43,683 bases of DNA from the NCBI GenBank assembly GCA_945870325.1, contig CAMBRQ010000022.1, positions 1 through 43,683 on the forward strand, written 5' to 3'. Position numbers and translations under genes: made by a program. Of the stretch, positions 8,720 through 17,764 are shown one piece after another (position 1 is the stretch's first letter; the number at the start of each line of letters is the position of its first letter). The stretch is from an uncultured Dorea sp. (GTDB lineage Bacteria; Bacillota; Clostridia; Lachnospirales; Lachnospiraceae). The notes below the pieces were generated by a model that saw only the letters and a list, made by a program, of their open reading frames with translations, was not told the DNA's origin and did not search any database.

Positions 8720-9658
8720 TCAGATACCGGTGGATAATACTGTTCCTTCTTCAATCTGATATCCGCGCAGGAACGCATCTGCTTCCATTCGCTTCTTGCC
8801 TGGAATCTGTAGTGACAGTACTTTTAGAAGTCCCTTTCCTGTCTGTACACAGAATCCATCTTTTTCTACAGTTACAATAGTTCCTGGGGCAGCCTCGGTC
8901 TGTGTTTCTGATATTTCTGCCTCCCAGATTTTCATTACCTTGCCATTCCAATTTGTATATGCGCTAGGCCACGGATTTAAGCCCCTGATTAAGCGCTCGA
9001 TGGATACCGCATCTTTGCTCCAGTCAATATTTCCAAGGCTTTTGTCTAACATCCTGGCATATTTTGTCGGGCTTTCTCCCTGTTTTTCCCATGTGGCGGT
9101 CTTATCCTCCAGGGCTTTCAGCGTACGCACACATAATTTGGCACCTGCTGCTGCCAGTTTATCATGAAGGCTTCCACCGGTCTCTTTTTCATCCAGTACA
9201 ACCTCTGTCTTCAGGATCATATCACCAGTGTCCAGCCCTTCGTCCATCTGCATAGTGGTTACGCCTGATATTCCCTCACCGTCTATGACCGCCCACTGGA
9301 TCGGTGCCGCTCCTCGATATTTGGGGAGTAGTGATGCGTGAACATTCACACATCCGTATGGAGTCATCTCAAGAATCTCTTTTGGCAGGAGTTGACCAAA
9401 TGCAATGACTACCATAATGTCAGCCTGATATTTTCTCAGTTCTTCGATACATTCCGGATTTCTTACCTTCTTTGGCTGGAATACCGGGATTCCATGCGCA
9501 AGCGCCACTTCTTTTACCGGCGTATACTGCATCTTGCCACCTCTGCCCTTCGGTTTATCCGGCTGAGTAACCACAAGCACCACCTCATGCCCTGCCTCGA
9601 TCAACGCTTCCAACGTTCCCACAGAGAAATCCGGCGTTCCCATGAATATAACCTTCAT
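8720..9658 (-). CDS. fmt: Methionyl-tRNA formyltransferase
   Basis: Formylates the amino group of initiator Met-tRNA using 10-formyltetrahydrofolate. The N-terminal Rossmann domain carries the catalytic set equivalent to Asn-His-Asp: N105 and H107 in VNVHASLLPKYRGAAPIQW and D143 in MDEGLDTGD. A C-terminal OB-like tRNA-binding domain follows. Length (312) is standard. The ATG immediately follows the def stop codon (TAG then ATG), with a GGAGG site inside the end of def, so the deformylase and formyltransferase are tightly coupled. Confidence 0.97.
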   Translation of the reverse strand: MKVIFMGTPDFSVGTLEALIEAGHEVVLVVTQPDKPKGRGGKMQYTPVKEVALAHGIPVFQPKKVRNPECIEELRKYQADIMVVIAFGQLLPKEILEMTPYGCVNVHASLLPKYRGAAPIQWAVIDGEGISGVTTMQMDEGLDTGDMILKTEVVLDEKETGGSLHDKLAAAGAKLCVRTLKALEDKTATWEKQGESPTKYARMLDKSLGNIDWSKDAVSIERLIRGLNPWPSAYTNWNGKVMKIWEAEISETQTEAAPGTIVTVEKDGFCVQTGKGLLKVLSLQIPGKKRMEADAFLRGYQIEEGTVLSTGI

Positions 9659-10132
9659 CTATTCTTCCTCCTCGTAAGTCACATCGTGAATCCCGCCTTC
9701 TGCCAGTTCCACATACATCTTCCCGTCCAAATGATCGATCTCATGACAGAATGCTCTCGCAAGCAATCCTTCTCCTTCCAGTTCAATCTCTTCCATCTCT
9801 TCATTCAAGGCTCTGACCTTCACATAATTCGGTCTGGTTACCACTCCTGCTTTGCCCGGAACACTCAGGCAGCCTTCTTCCCCAGTCTGCTCTCCGTCTG
9901 TATCAATGATCTCAGGATTGATCAGCACGATTGGTCCATCCCCTATATCAATCACCACGATTCTCTTAAGAATTCCCACCTGCGGTGCTGCAAGTCCAAC
10001 TCCCATCGCCTCATACATCGTATCCAGCATATCGTTAATCAAAATCTTCGTTCTCAACGTTAATTTCGTTACTTCCTTACACGGTTTCGTCAGAACCTCA
10101 TCTCCAAGTTCTCTAATCGTTCTTATTGCCAT
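9659..10132 (-). CDS. def: Peptide deformylase
   Basis: Removes the formyl group from nascent proteins. All three metalloenzyme motifs are present: [10 protein letters not shown] (44-53), EGCLS with metal ligand C88, and HEIDH (130-134). Length (157) fits the deformylases of clostridia. It lies 18 nt after priA and directly abuts fmt. The ribosome site is an AAAGGA close to the ATG, with GAGGAG slightly further upstream. Confidence 0.97.
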   Translation of the reverse strand: MAIRTIRELGDEVLTKPCKEVTKLTLRTKILINDMLDTMYEAMGVGLAAPQVGILKRIVVIDIGDGPIVLINPEIIDTDGEQTGEEGCLSVPGKAGVVTRPNYVKVRALNEEMEEIELEGEGLLARAFCHEIDHLDGKMYVELAEGGIHDVTYEEEE

Positions 10133-10150
10133 AATCCTTTCTCTCCTCTC

Positions 10151-12379
10151 TTAAAATACATTCATCGGATTAAAGTCAAATTGAATCCGCAATGACTGAA
10201 ATCCACTATTAATCTCTATATACTGCTCCATTCGGTTCTTCATCTCTATCAGAATCCTATAGTCTTCTCCTTTCAGATACAGCACCCGGCGGTATACATC
10301 GCTGACCTTCGCCACATAGGGACTTGCCGGACCTATGATCTGCAATTTTCGGTTCTTATCTACTCTCAGAGCGAATTCCTTCAGATACTTTGCCGCTGTC
10401 TCAAGCACCTGCTCATCCGGTCCCATCATCAATACTGCCAGAAGCTGCTCTACCGGAGGATATCCCATCAACTCCCGATAATTCATCTCCGCTTCATAGA
10501 AACCTTCATAATCCTGGGCTGCCGCCCTCTCAATACTATAATGCTCCGGGCTATATGTCTGTATCACTACTTCTCCCTTACTCTTGCCACGCCCTGCACG
10601 TCCTGCCGCCTGAGTAAGCAGTTGGAAAGTACGCTCTCCTGCCCGATAATCATTGGAATACAAGGACATATCTGCCGCCAGAATCCCAACCAGCGTCACA
10701 TTCGGGAAATCATGTCCCTTTACAATCATCTGCGTGCCAATCAGAATATCCGCCTCTTCATTTGCAAATGCTTCGAGGATCTTCTCGTGCCCATCCTTAG
10801 ACTTGGTAGTATCCATATCCATCCGCAGCACCCGTGCCTGTGGGAACTGTCGCTTCACCATCTCCTCTACCTGCTGAGTACCGGCTTTGAAGCCGCCGAT
10901 GTAATTCGAACCGCAGGATGGACAGATATGAATCTGTGATTCCTCATACCCACAGTAGTGGCATACCAGTTTCCCATTTCGATGGGCCGAAAGCGACACA
11001 TCACAGTGAGGACATTTTACTACATATCCGCAGGCTCTGCAAGAAACAAACCCTGCATAGCCCCTGCGGTTCAAGAATAACATCATCTGCTCCTTCTTTG
11101 CAAGGCGTATCTCCATCAATTCCTTCAGATGGTCACTCAAGATTGAACGATTCCCTGATTTTAATTCTTTTCGCATATCTTCCACATATACTTGAGGCAG
11201 TTCCTGCCTGCTTGCCCTCTGTTTCAATTCCAATATCCGGAAACGCCCACTTCGACATGCATAGAATGATTCCAGAGACGGTGTGGCCGAACCAAGAATC
11301 ACACTCGCGCCTTCCATCTCGGCACGCTTGAGTGCCGTCTCTCTGGCATGATATCTTGGCACCTGCTCGCTCTTGTAAGTCGTCTCATGTTCCTCATCGA
11401 TGACAATCAGACCCAAGTTCGAAAATGGAGTGAATAGTGCAGATCTCGGACCGATCATAACATCCACTTCTCCTGCTTTCACCCGCTCCATCTGATCGTA
11501 ACGCTCTCCCTGAGACATTCTGGAATTCAAGATGGATACCCGGTCACCGAATCTCCCATAGAACCGCATGACCGTCTGATAGGTCAGGGCAATCTCCGGA
11601 ATCAGCACAATTGCCTGCTTTCCTTCCTTGAGAACACGCCCGATCATCTCCATATAGACCTCTGTCTTACCGCTTCCTGTGACACCATACACAAGATAGG
11701 TTCCCCGAATTCCCCGGCTGTAATCCTCCCAGAATGTATCAATTGCCTGCTGCTGCTCATCATTAAAACATACCGCCTCTCTTGCACAGTTCTTATGCTT
11801 AATTGGATTGCGGAATACCTTCTCAGATTCCAGCGCCAGCACTTTCTGCTCCTCTAAGGATCTCACAACGGCTCTCGTAATATTTAATTTCTTCGTAAGG
11901 AAATCATAATCCTGCTCCGGCTGATCTAACATTGCTGCCAGAAGCCTTGCTCTCGCCTTTTGATTCTTGTGGAGATAGATATCCAGTTGTTTTTTTCCTT
12001 CCTCTTCCTCTAACAGAAGGCGAAGGCGCCGTTTCTCCCTGACACGCTCCTCCTTCTTAATCGGAATCACCGTCTTCAGCGCTTGGATCATTGTTCCGCC
12101 ATAATACTCCTTCATCCATGCCGCCAAGGCTACCAGTTTCGCCTCGATTGCAACGCTTCCCCGCGCAACTCCTATGACCTCCTTTATCTTTGTCTCGTCA
12201 TAGTTCGCTTTCTTGGAGAAGCCGATCACGTATCCCTTCGTCTCCTTGTTGCCTCTTCCGAACGGCACGACAACCTCCGTTCCAATCTTAAGCATCCCCT
12301 CCAAAGAAGAGGGGATGCTATATTGGAATACTTTATCCAGTTTTTCATGTGTGATGTCTATAATAATATCAACGTACAT
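10151..12379 (-). CDS. priA: Primosomal replication-restart helicase
   Basis: DEXH-box 3'-5' helicase that recognises stalled forks and loads the primosome. The 742-residue protein has an N-terminal DNA-binding domain, a helicase core with Walker A GVTGSGKT (about 232-240) and DEEH, a central cysteine-rich zinc-binding segment (CRACG, CPHC, CHYCG, CPSCG), and the C-terminal helicase half with TQMIVKGHDFPNV and QAAGRAGRG. The ATG lies 11 nt inside the end of murE behind a GAGGAG site, indicating coupling. priA-def-fmt is a classic conserved order. Confidence 0.97.
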   Translation of the reverse strand: MYVDIIIDITHEKLDKVFQYSIPSSLEGMLKIGTEVVVPFGRGNKETKGYVIGFSKKANYDETKIKEVIGVARGSVAIEAKLVALAAWMKEYYGGTMIQALKTVIPIKKEERVREKRRLRLLLEEEEGKKQLDIYLHKNQKARARLLAAMLDQPEQDYDFLTKKLNITRAVVRSLEEQKVLALESEKVFRNPIKHKNCAREAVCFNDEQQQAIDTFWEDYSRGIRGTYLVYGVTGSGKTEVYMEMIGRVLKEGKQAIVLIPEIALTYQTVMRFYGRFGDRVSILNSRMSQGERYDQMERVKAGEVDVMIGPRSALFTPFSNLGLIVIDEEHETTYKSEQVPRYHARETALKRAEMEGASVILGSATPSLESFYACRSGRFRILELKQRASRQELPQVYVEDMRKELKSGNRSILSDHLKELMEIRLAKKEQMMLFLNRRGYAGFVSCRACGYVVKCPHCDVSLSAHRNGKLVCHYCGYEESQIHICPSCGSNYIGGFKAGTQQVEEMVKRQFPQARVLRMDMDTTKSKDGHEKILEAFANEEADILIGTQMIVKGHDFPNVTLVGILAADMSLYSNDYRAGERTFQLLTQAAGRAGRGKSKGEVVIQTYSPEHYSIERAAAQDYEGFYEAEMNYRELMGYPPVEQLLAVLMMGPDEQVLETAAKYLKEFALRVDKNRKLQIIGPASPYVAKVSDVYRRVLYLKGEDYRILIEMKNRMEQYIEINSGFQSLRIQFDFNPMNVF

Positions 12380-13835
12380 GTAACTCCTCTAATACTTCTT
12401 TAATCAGAACACGGTCATCCATATCATATTTCACACCCTTAATCTCCTGATAGGTCTCGTGTCCCTTTCCTGCCAGGATAATGACATCTCCCGGCTGTCC
12501 ATGCTCGATGGCATATCGAATGGCTTCTTTTCTGTCACAGATGGCAATATACTTTCCATCCGTCTTCTCTATTCCTACAACAATATCAGCAATGATTGCC
12601 TCCGGCTCTTCAAAGCGCGGATTATCCGATGTAATAATGGTGAAATCAGACATATTCCCTGATACTTCTCCCATCTCATACCGGCGGGTCTTGGAGCGAT
12701 TACCACCACAGCCGAAAATGGTCACAATCCTCTCCGGATTATAATCTCTAAGCGTATGCAGAAGACTTTCCAGACTCATGGCATTATGCGCATAATCTAT
12801 CATCATGGTGAAATGATCGGAGACTTTCACCATCTCAATACGCCCCCTTACTTTCGCTACTTTCAATGCTTTCTTAATATTTTCAATTGGTACGTCGAAA
12901 TGTCTGCATACCGCAATGGCTGTCAGTGAATTATATACGCTAAAATCTCCCGGAATATTGATCTCCACGTCAAAATCCATCAGACCATTCACATGGTATT
13001 TTACCCCCAGGTATCCCGGTCTTGTAATATGCTGGATATCTGTTGCACGCAGGTCTGCCTTTTCAGAAAAGCCAAATGTCTCAACCCTGCAGGTCGCATT
13101 CCTGAATACATCTTCATACCACTGATCATCCACATTGGCAATGCCAAGTCTACACTGTGTGAAGAGGATTCCCTTGCAGCGCTTATAATCATCAAAGTCT
13201 TTATGCTCATTCGGTCCGATGTGATCCTCGCCAAGATTCGTGAAGATACCGATCTCAAACATGATACCGGCAGTACGGTGAAGCATCAAGCCCTGTGAAG
13301 ACACCTCCATTACAACGCTGTCGCATCCTGCTTCTAACATTTCTGCAAAATACTTGTGAATCGTGTAAGATTCCGGAGTCGTATTATTCGCCGGGATGCT
13401 CTTGTCTCCGATCAGTGCTTCAATCGTACCGATCAATCCTACTTTATGACCGACGCCTTCCAGAATAGATTTCACCATGTAGGTGGTAGTAGTCTTTCCC
13501 TTCGTTCCGGTAATTCCAATTACTTTTAATTTCTCAGCCGGATATCCGAAATATGCTGCTGACATCAGAGCCAATGCATAACGGGTATCTTCTACACGGA
13601 TCACGGTTAAGCCTTCCGGTGCTTCCACCTCTTTTTGTACAATCACTGCTGCTGCGCCCTTGGATGCCACATCCTGTACATATACATGTCCATCTGATAC
13701 GGCTCCGCTGATGCAGACGAATACGCTTCCTTCAGTTACTTTCCGGGAATCATTGATCAATTCGGTAATCTCTATCTCGTCACTTCCCTGGATGACTTCA
13801 TATTGTAAACGTTCTAACAACTGGGTTAATCTCAT
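12369..13835 (-). CDS. murE: UDP-MurNAc-L-Ala-D-Glu: meso-diaminopimelate ligase
   Basis: Adds the third residue to the peptidoglycan stem peptide. The Mur ligase ATP loop is GTKGKTTT (110-117); the substrate-selecting motif is DNPR (404-407), which in this family marks meso-diaminopimelate rather than lysine specificity. Length (488) is typical. The ATG has an AGGAGG site, and a promoter sits upstream at 13870-13897. It leads the murE-priA-def-fmt group. The dapB gene at 36440 is consistent with diaminopimelate synthesis in this organism. Confidence 0.96.
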   Translation of the reverse strand: MRLTQLLERLQYEVIQGSDEIEITELINDSRKVTEGSVFVCISGAVSDGHVYVQDVASKGAAAVIVQKEVEAPEGLTVIRVEDTRYALALMSAAYFGYPAEKLKVIGITGTKGKTTTTYMVKSILEGVGHKVGLIGTIEALIGDKSIPANNTTPESYTIHKYFAEMLEAGCDSVVMEVSSQGLMLHRTAGIMFEIGIFTNLGEDHIGPNEHKDFDDYKRCKGILFTQCRLGIANVDDQWYEDVFRNATCRVETFGFSEKADLRATDIQHITRPGYLGVKYHVNGLMDFDVEINIPGDFSVYNSLTAIAVCRHFDVPIENIKKALKVAKVRGRIEMVKVSDHFTMMIDYAHNAMSLESLLHTLRDYNPERIVTIFGCGGNRSKTRRYEMGEVSGNMSDFTIITSDNPRFEEPEAIIADIVVGIEKTDGKYIAICDRKEAIRYAIEHGQPGDVIILAGKGHETYQEIKGVKYDMDDRVLIKEVLEELHVR

Positions 13836-13869
13836 GGTCTATTGCCTCCTGGATATTTGTTTATTGTAC

Positions 13870-13897
13870 AGTATAACATTTTTTATAGATGCAGCAA
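13870..13897 (-). promoter_or_regulatory. Sigma-A type promoter of murE
   Basis: On the minus strand TTGCTG (13892-13897) and TATACT (13870-13875) are separated by 16 bp, about 35 bp before the murE start. The pepT promoter on the other strand lies within 20 bp, so the two divergent promoters probably compete. Confidence 0.65.
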
Positions 13898-13908
13898 AGG
13901 ATTTCTTA

Positions 13909-13917
13909 TGTTATAAT
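13909..13917 (+). promoter_or_regulatory. Extended -10 promoter of pepT
   Basis: TG at 13909-13910, one base, then a perfect TATAAT at 13912-13917; no good -35 box is seen, as is usual for extended -10 promoters. pepT starts 45 bp downstream behind a GGGGGA site. Confidence 0.6.
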
Positions 13918-13961
13918 CTAAGAAATAATGCGCTATACATTAGAAAAGGGGGACTATTACG

Positions 13962-15182
13962 ATGAAAAGAGCGTATGAAAGATTATTGGAGTATGTTGTG
14001 GTGAGGACACCTAGTGATGAGAATAGTGGGACGGTTCCGTCTTCGGAATGTCAGTTTGATCTTGCAAGAATTCTGGAGCAAGAAATGAAACAACTGGGAT
14101 TATCTGATGTGCATCTCGATGAGCACTGTTATCTATATGGCAAACTACCAGCCACCGAAGGACTGGAAACTAAGCCTGCAATCGGATTTATCGCTCATAT
14201 GGACACGGTTGCTGACTTCTGTGACCATGACATTAAGCCAATCCTTACAGAGAATTATGACGGAGAAGAACTTGCACTTGGAGATAGCGGGCTGTCCTTA
14301 AGCCCTGAGACTTTTGGACATCTAAAAGGTCTGAAAGGCCGTACACTGATCACCAGCGATGGAACTACGATTCTGGGTGCTGATGATAAGGCTGGAATCG
14401 CCGAGATCCTTACGATGATTGAGAAGATTCAGGAAGAGAAGATTCCTCATGGTCCGCTTTGTGTTGCATTCACACCGGATGAAGAGATTGGACTTGGTCC
14501 GGATCATTTTAACGTAGAAGAATTCGGCGCTGATTATGCTTATACGCTGGATGGTGACACAGAAGGCGAGATTCAGTATGAGAACTTCAACGCTTGCAAA
14601 GCAAGATTCGATGTCAAAGGCTTCAATGTACATCCAGGTTCCGGAAAAGACACGATGATCAATGCCAGCCTGGTAGCTATGGAGATCAACTCTCTTCTGC
14701 CTGGCATGGAGACTCCACGCGGCACAGAAGGTTATGAAGGCTTCTATCATCTCATGAGCATGTCCGGCGAATGCGGCGAAGCTCAGTTGAACTATATTGT
14801 AAGAGACCACAACAAAGATTACTTTGAAGCCAGAAAAGATACTCTGAGACTGATTGAGAAAAATATGAATGCCAAATGGGGAGAAGGAACAGTGACACTT
14901 ACTCTCACCGAGCAGTATCAGAACATGGCAGAGATTATCGCCGGATGCATGCATCTGATCGACAATGCCAAAACCGCATGCGAGAATGCCGGCGTAACAC
15001 CACTGGTTCTTCCGATCCGCGGCGGCACCGATGGATGCCAGTTAAGTTTCAAGGGCTTGCCTTGCCCGAACCTCGGAACCGGCGGCCACGCTTATCATGG
15101 ACCATATGAACATATTACGGTTGAAGGTATGGATAAAGCTGTAGAAGTAGCACTAGAAATTGTAAGATTGTACGCAAAATAA
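13962..15182 (+). CDS. pepT: Peptidase T (aminotripeptidase)
   Basis: M20-family zinc aminopeptidase that releases the N-terminal residue of tripeptides. Metal-site and catalytic motifs are HMD (H79, D81), GADDKAG (D141) and DEEIG (E174/E175), followed by LDGDTEG; the M20 dimerisation domain lies in the middle. The length of 406 is the family norm. It is monocistronic on the plus strand, divergent from murE, and followed by a palindromic element rather than a clear T-tailed terminator. Assignment is firm. Confidence 0.95.
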   Translation: MKRAYERLLEYVVVRTPSDENSGTVPSSECQFDLARILEQEMKQLGLSDVHLDEHCYLYGKLPATEGLETKPAIGFIAHMDTVADFCDHDIKPILTENYDGEELALGDSGLSLSPETFGHLKGLKGRTLITSDGTTILGADDKAGIAEILTMIEKIQEEKIPHGPLCVAFTPDEEIGLGPDHFNVEEFGADYAYTLDGDTEGEIQYENFNACKARFDVKGFNVHPGSGKDTMINASLVAMEINSLLPGMETPRGTEGYEGFYHLMSMSGECGEAQLNYIVRDHNKDYFEARKDTLRLIEKNMNAKWGEGTVTLTLTEQYQNMAEIIAGCMHLIDNAKTACENAGVTPLVLPIRGGTDGCQLSFKGLPCPNLGTGGHAYHGPYEHITVEGMDKAVEVALEIVRLYAK

Positions 15183-15245
15183 CATGTTACCCCACCAATA
15201 TCCTTCTACTCTCACTCCCGCCCCACGCTGCCAGTAATTGACGCA

Positions 15246-15427
15246 GCCGTGGAAGACGGTTGGTGGAGTGGCGAAGGTTAAGTGGAGCGTTCCGAAGATC
15301 CACGCGGAAGTCCTTGGTTTGCGGGATGGGAGCAGCATTCTGCGACTATCCCGCAAGTTTAGGAATTCCTGCGTTAGCTGAGGTAGAGCGGAACCTCGCA
15401 GCCACTTCACCAACCGTCTTCCATGGC
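15246..15427. repeat. 182-bp nested palindromic element
   Basis: Outer arms 15246-15272 and 15401-15427 are complementary over 27 positions with two mismatches that could pair as G-U. Inside lie a second imperfect stem (GCGAAGGTT with AACCTCGC), an inner 9-bp stem TTGCGGGAT/ATCCCGCAA (15319-15327, 15348-15356) and a tip hairpin GCAG-CATT-CTGC. The element fills the gap between convergent pepT and the YitT gene. It has no T-tail and no coding frame with family resemblance. A MITE-like or structured RNA element is the best description. Confidence 0.75.
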
Positions 15428-15450
15428 GGCAGCCAATCACCCCATCCTAA

Positions 15451-16314
15451 TCACTGCACATCTTCCTTAAACCCTTCTCCCACAACCTCATTAGATTCCA
15501 TAATAATCGTAAATGACTTTGGATCAATCTGACGTGCCATCTTTTTAATCGTATACATTTGCTTGTTATTGCATGCACACATTACGACATCTTTTTTCCG
15601 CTTTGAATAACTGCCGATTCCCTGCAGAATTGTCGATCCTCTGCCAGAATATTCGTCAATCCGCTCTGCAATCTTATCTCCATGCTCGGTTACAATCAGC
15701 GTCATCTTACCTTCATCGATACCATACATGATTCGGTCCATCACAGCTGCAAGCAGATAAGTAACAATAATACCATACAGCATTCCATCGACATCTTTAA
15801 ATACAAGAAGGGCTCCCAACACAATCGTAACAAAGTCTATCACAAAATTAATAATTCCCAATGTAAAATGTGGTTTTACTTTCTTAATAGACATACTGAT
15901 AAAATCCTGGCCACCTGTAGAAGATCCCCGCATAAATATCATAGCATATCCAACTCCACACAGAACACCCATACAGATAGCAGCAAGCAAACGGTCCCCA
16001 GTATATACCGGAAGAAGCGGAGCCACATAGTCCGTTAACAGCGAGGATATAATCATTGTTTTCACTGATTTCAAGAAAAATGTTCTTCCCAAAAACTTAT
16101 AACAAAAAATAGCAACCGGAATATTCAGTACAATCGTCCCAATTCCCACAGGAATACGAAACAAATGATACAGAATAATCGCAATACCCGAAAAACCAGC
16201 CACAGGGAAATTCGCATTCAACGCAAAATTATAGATTCCGACAGCAATCAGCATTCCTGCCACAATATCAATCAGAACATCAATCCCCAATTCTTTCCAT
16301 TTTACATTTTTCAT
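15451..16314 (-). CDS. YitT-family membrane protein
   Basis: Uncharacterised integral membrane protein of the YitT/DUF161 family with a C-terminal cytoplasmic DUF2179 domain. About five hydrophobic helices fill residues 10-175, with a glycine-rich RGSSTGGQDFI loop between helices; the C-terminal ~80 residues are soluble and contain the GRGSTILQGIGSYS motif typical of DUF2179. The frame extends to a GTG at 16317, but the AGGAGG site is 8 nt from the ATG at 16314, which I prefer (287 residues). Transport function is often suggested for the family but is not established. Confidence 0.88.
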   Translation of the reverse strand: MKNVKWKELGIDVLIDIVAGMLIAVGIYNFALNANFPVAGFSGIAIILYHLFRIPVGIGTIVLNIPVAIFCYKFLGRTFFLKSVKTMIISSLLTDYVAPLLPVYTGDRLLAAICMGVLCGVGYAMIFMRGSSTGGQDFISMSIKKVKPHFTLGIINFVIDFVTIVLGALLVFKDVDGMLYGIIVTYLLAAVMDRIMYGIDEGKMTLIVTEHGDKIAERIDEYSGRGSTILQGIGSYSKRKKDVVMCACNNKQMYTIKKMARQIDPKSFTIIMESNEVVGEGFKEDVQ

Positions 16315-16370
16315 CACAAAAACCTCCTAATCGTCAACTTTCATTTGTAAAAAGTAAAATTATGTTATAC

Positions 16371-16429
16371 TCATTCGAGCATCCCGTAATTCATGCCTTT
16401 GGCTGGCGGGCTCTGCCCGATAATGTATA
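16371..16429 (+). repeat. 59-bp dispersed repeat, copy 1
   Basis: Matches the reverse complement of 32822-32880 with 56 of 59 identical positions and no gaps. It holds two mini hairpins, GCC-TTT-GGC and CGGGC-TCT-GCCCG. This copy sits upstream of the YitT gene, between it and the dinB terminator. Confidence 0.85.
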
Positions 16430-16436
16430 AAGAATC

Positions 16437-16477
16437 TTTGTAAGACAAATATTTTCCCCTAATTTTAGTCTTACAAA
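16437..16477. repeat. 10-bp inverted repeat
   Basis: TTTGTAAGAC (16437-16446) and GTCTTACAAA (16468-16477) are perfect inverted arms separated by 21 A/T-rich bases. It abuts the dinB terminator; purpose unknown. Confidence 0.55.
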
Positions 16478-16523
16478 AAAAGAGCCGCCGCAAACTATAA
16501 AAATATAATTCGCAACTGCTCTT
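16474..16523 (-). terminator. Terminator after dinB
   Basis: On the minus strand a long hairpin (arms 16504-16523 and 16480-16499, 19 of 20 positions pair when G-U is allowed, AAAA/TTTT loop) is followed by seven T. It ends the clpB-dinB transcript. Confidence 0.85.
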
Positions 16524-16557
16524 CTGATTATTAGTATATCCATAAAACTTTATTTTG

Positions 16558-17757
16558 TCAATAAGTCTTCTTAGAACCTTTTGTCACAATATCCTCTCCG
16601 TACTTATGCCGAACCCCTTCCAATGCTTTGTTAATCTTATCCCTTTTCTCCTTCTTCGGATCAGGCTGGAATTGCATATCAAAGAGGCTCAACTGCTCCG
16701 GCTCGCTCTCTTCCACCAATTTGGAACTTCGGATTCCCAACAGTCTGATCGGTGTTCCGTCCCACAATTCCCGGAAAAGAGTCATCGCTTCTTTATAGAT
16801 CCCTTCATCCTGATTCATTGGCTTCGCTATCTGCTTCTGGTGCGACACACTGTCGAAAGTATAATACTTTATCTCCACACTCAGCATTCCTGCCTTCTGT
16901 CCGGCTTTTCGAAGTCTTCTCCCCACACTTGCCGCAAGTTCTTTCAGCACTTTTCCTGCTTCTTCTTCCGTGACAGCATCTTGCGAAAGTGTTGTAGAGT
17001 TCCCGATTCCTTTCGCTTCCGCAGGTTCTGCCTCCACCACAGCACTGCCGACACCATTGGCGAATTCCCAGAGTTTTCTCCCATGGCTTTTCAGATGTAA
17101 TTCTAAGATCTTCGGGTCTGCCTGTGCCAGATCACCTATGGTAAGGATCTCTAATTTCTGCAAAGTCTCCGCACTGGAACGACCTGCCATATAGAGTTCT
17201 GACACCGGAAGCGGCCACATTTTCACCTCTATCTCTTCCGGGAACAGGGTATGGACTTTGTTTGGCTTTTCAAAATCCGATGCCATCTTCGCTAACAATT
17301 TATTACTGGAGATTCCAACATTCACTGTGAATCCGAATCTTCGATACACCTCGTTCTTAATCTCCATCGCACCTTCTACCGAAGAAGTATATCTTCCTGC
17401 AATCTCGGTAAAATCCATATAACATTCATCGACACTGACCTGCTCAATCTTATGAGTGTAACTTTTCAGGAACTCCATCAGTTTGTCGCTGTATTGCCGG
17501 TACATCCTGTGATCTGGCGACTGCATTACGAGATTCGGGCATTTACGAATGGCATTCGCAACAGGTTCTCCTGTACGAATGCCATATCTCTTGGCAGGGA
17601 TAGACTTTGCCAGCACCACTCCGTGCCGGGACTTCTGATCTCCGCCAATAATAGACGGAATGGTTCTTAAGTCTGTCTTTGCTCCGTTCTTCAATTGTTC
17701 CACCGCTGTCCAGCTAAGATAAGCGGAATTCACATCAATATGAAATATTACTGACAC
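16558..17757 (-). CDS. dinB: DNA polymerase IV (Y-family)
   Basis: Error-prone translesion polymerase. Catalytic carboxylates are D8 in FHIDVNSAYLSW and D110/E111 in SVDECYMDF; a little-finger domain and a C-terminal beta-clamp-binding-like QLSLFD segment follow. It has 399 residues. The start is a GTG at 17757: no nearer ATG would keep the FHID strand, and an AAGGAG lies upstream, partly inside the end of clpB. Only 7 nt separate it from the clpB stop, so it is likely co-expressed with clpB and could be heat-inducible through CIRCE (inference). Confidence 0.94.
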   Translation of the reverse strand: MSVIFHIDVNSAYLSWTAVEQLKNGAKTDLRTIPSIIGGDQKSRHGVVLAKSIPAKRYGIRTGEPVANAIRKCPNLVMQSPDHRMYRQYSDKLMEFLKSYTHKIEQVSVDECYMDFTEIAGRYTSSVEGAMEIKNEVYRRFGFTVNVGISSNKLLAKMASDFEKPNKVHTLFPEEIEVKMWPLPVSELYMAGRSSAETLQKLEILTIGDLAQADPKILELHLKSHGRKLWEFANGVGSAVVEAEPAEAKGIGNSTTLSQDAVTEEEAGKVLKELAASVGRRLRKAGQKAGMLSVEIKYYTFDSVSHQKQIAKPMNQDEGIYKEAMTLFRELWDGTPIRLLGIRSSKLVEESEPEQLSLFDMQFQPDPKKEKRDKINKALEGVRHKYGEDIVTKGSKKTY

Positions 17758-17764
17758 TTCGGGC

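Noticed and set aside
12916..13298. Plus- and minus-strand frames inside murE
   Set aside because: Shadow frames of a well-supported gene, without start signals.
15153..15440. Minus-strand 95-codon frame
   Set aside because: Lies within the palindromic element and overlaps the end of pepT; composition follows the palindrome, no recognisable domain.
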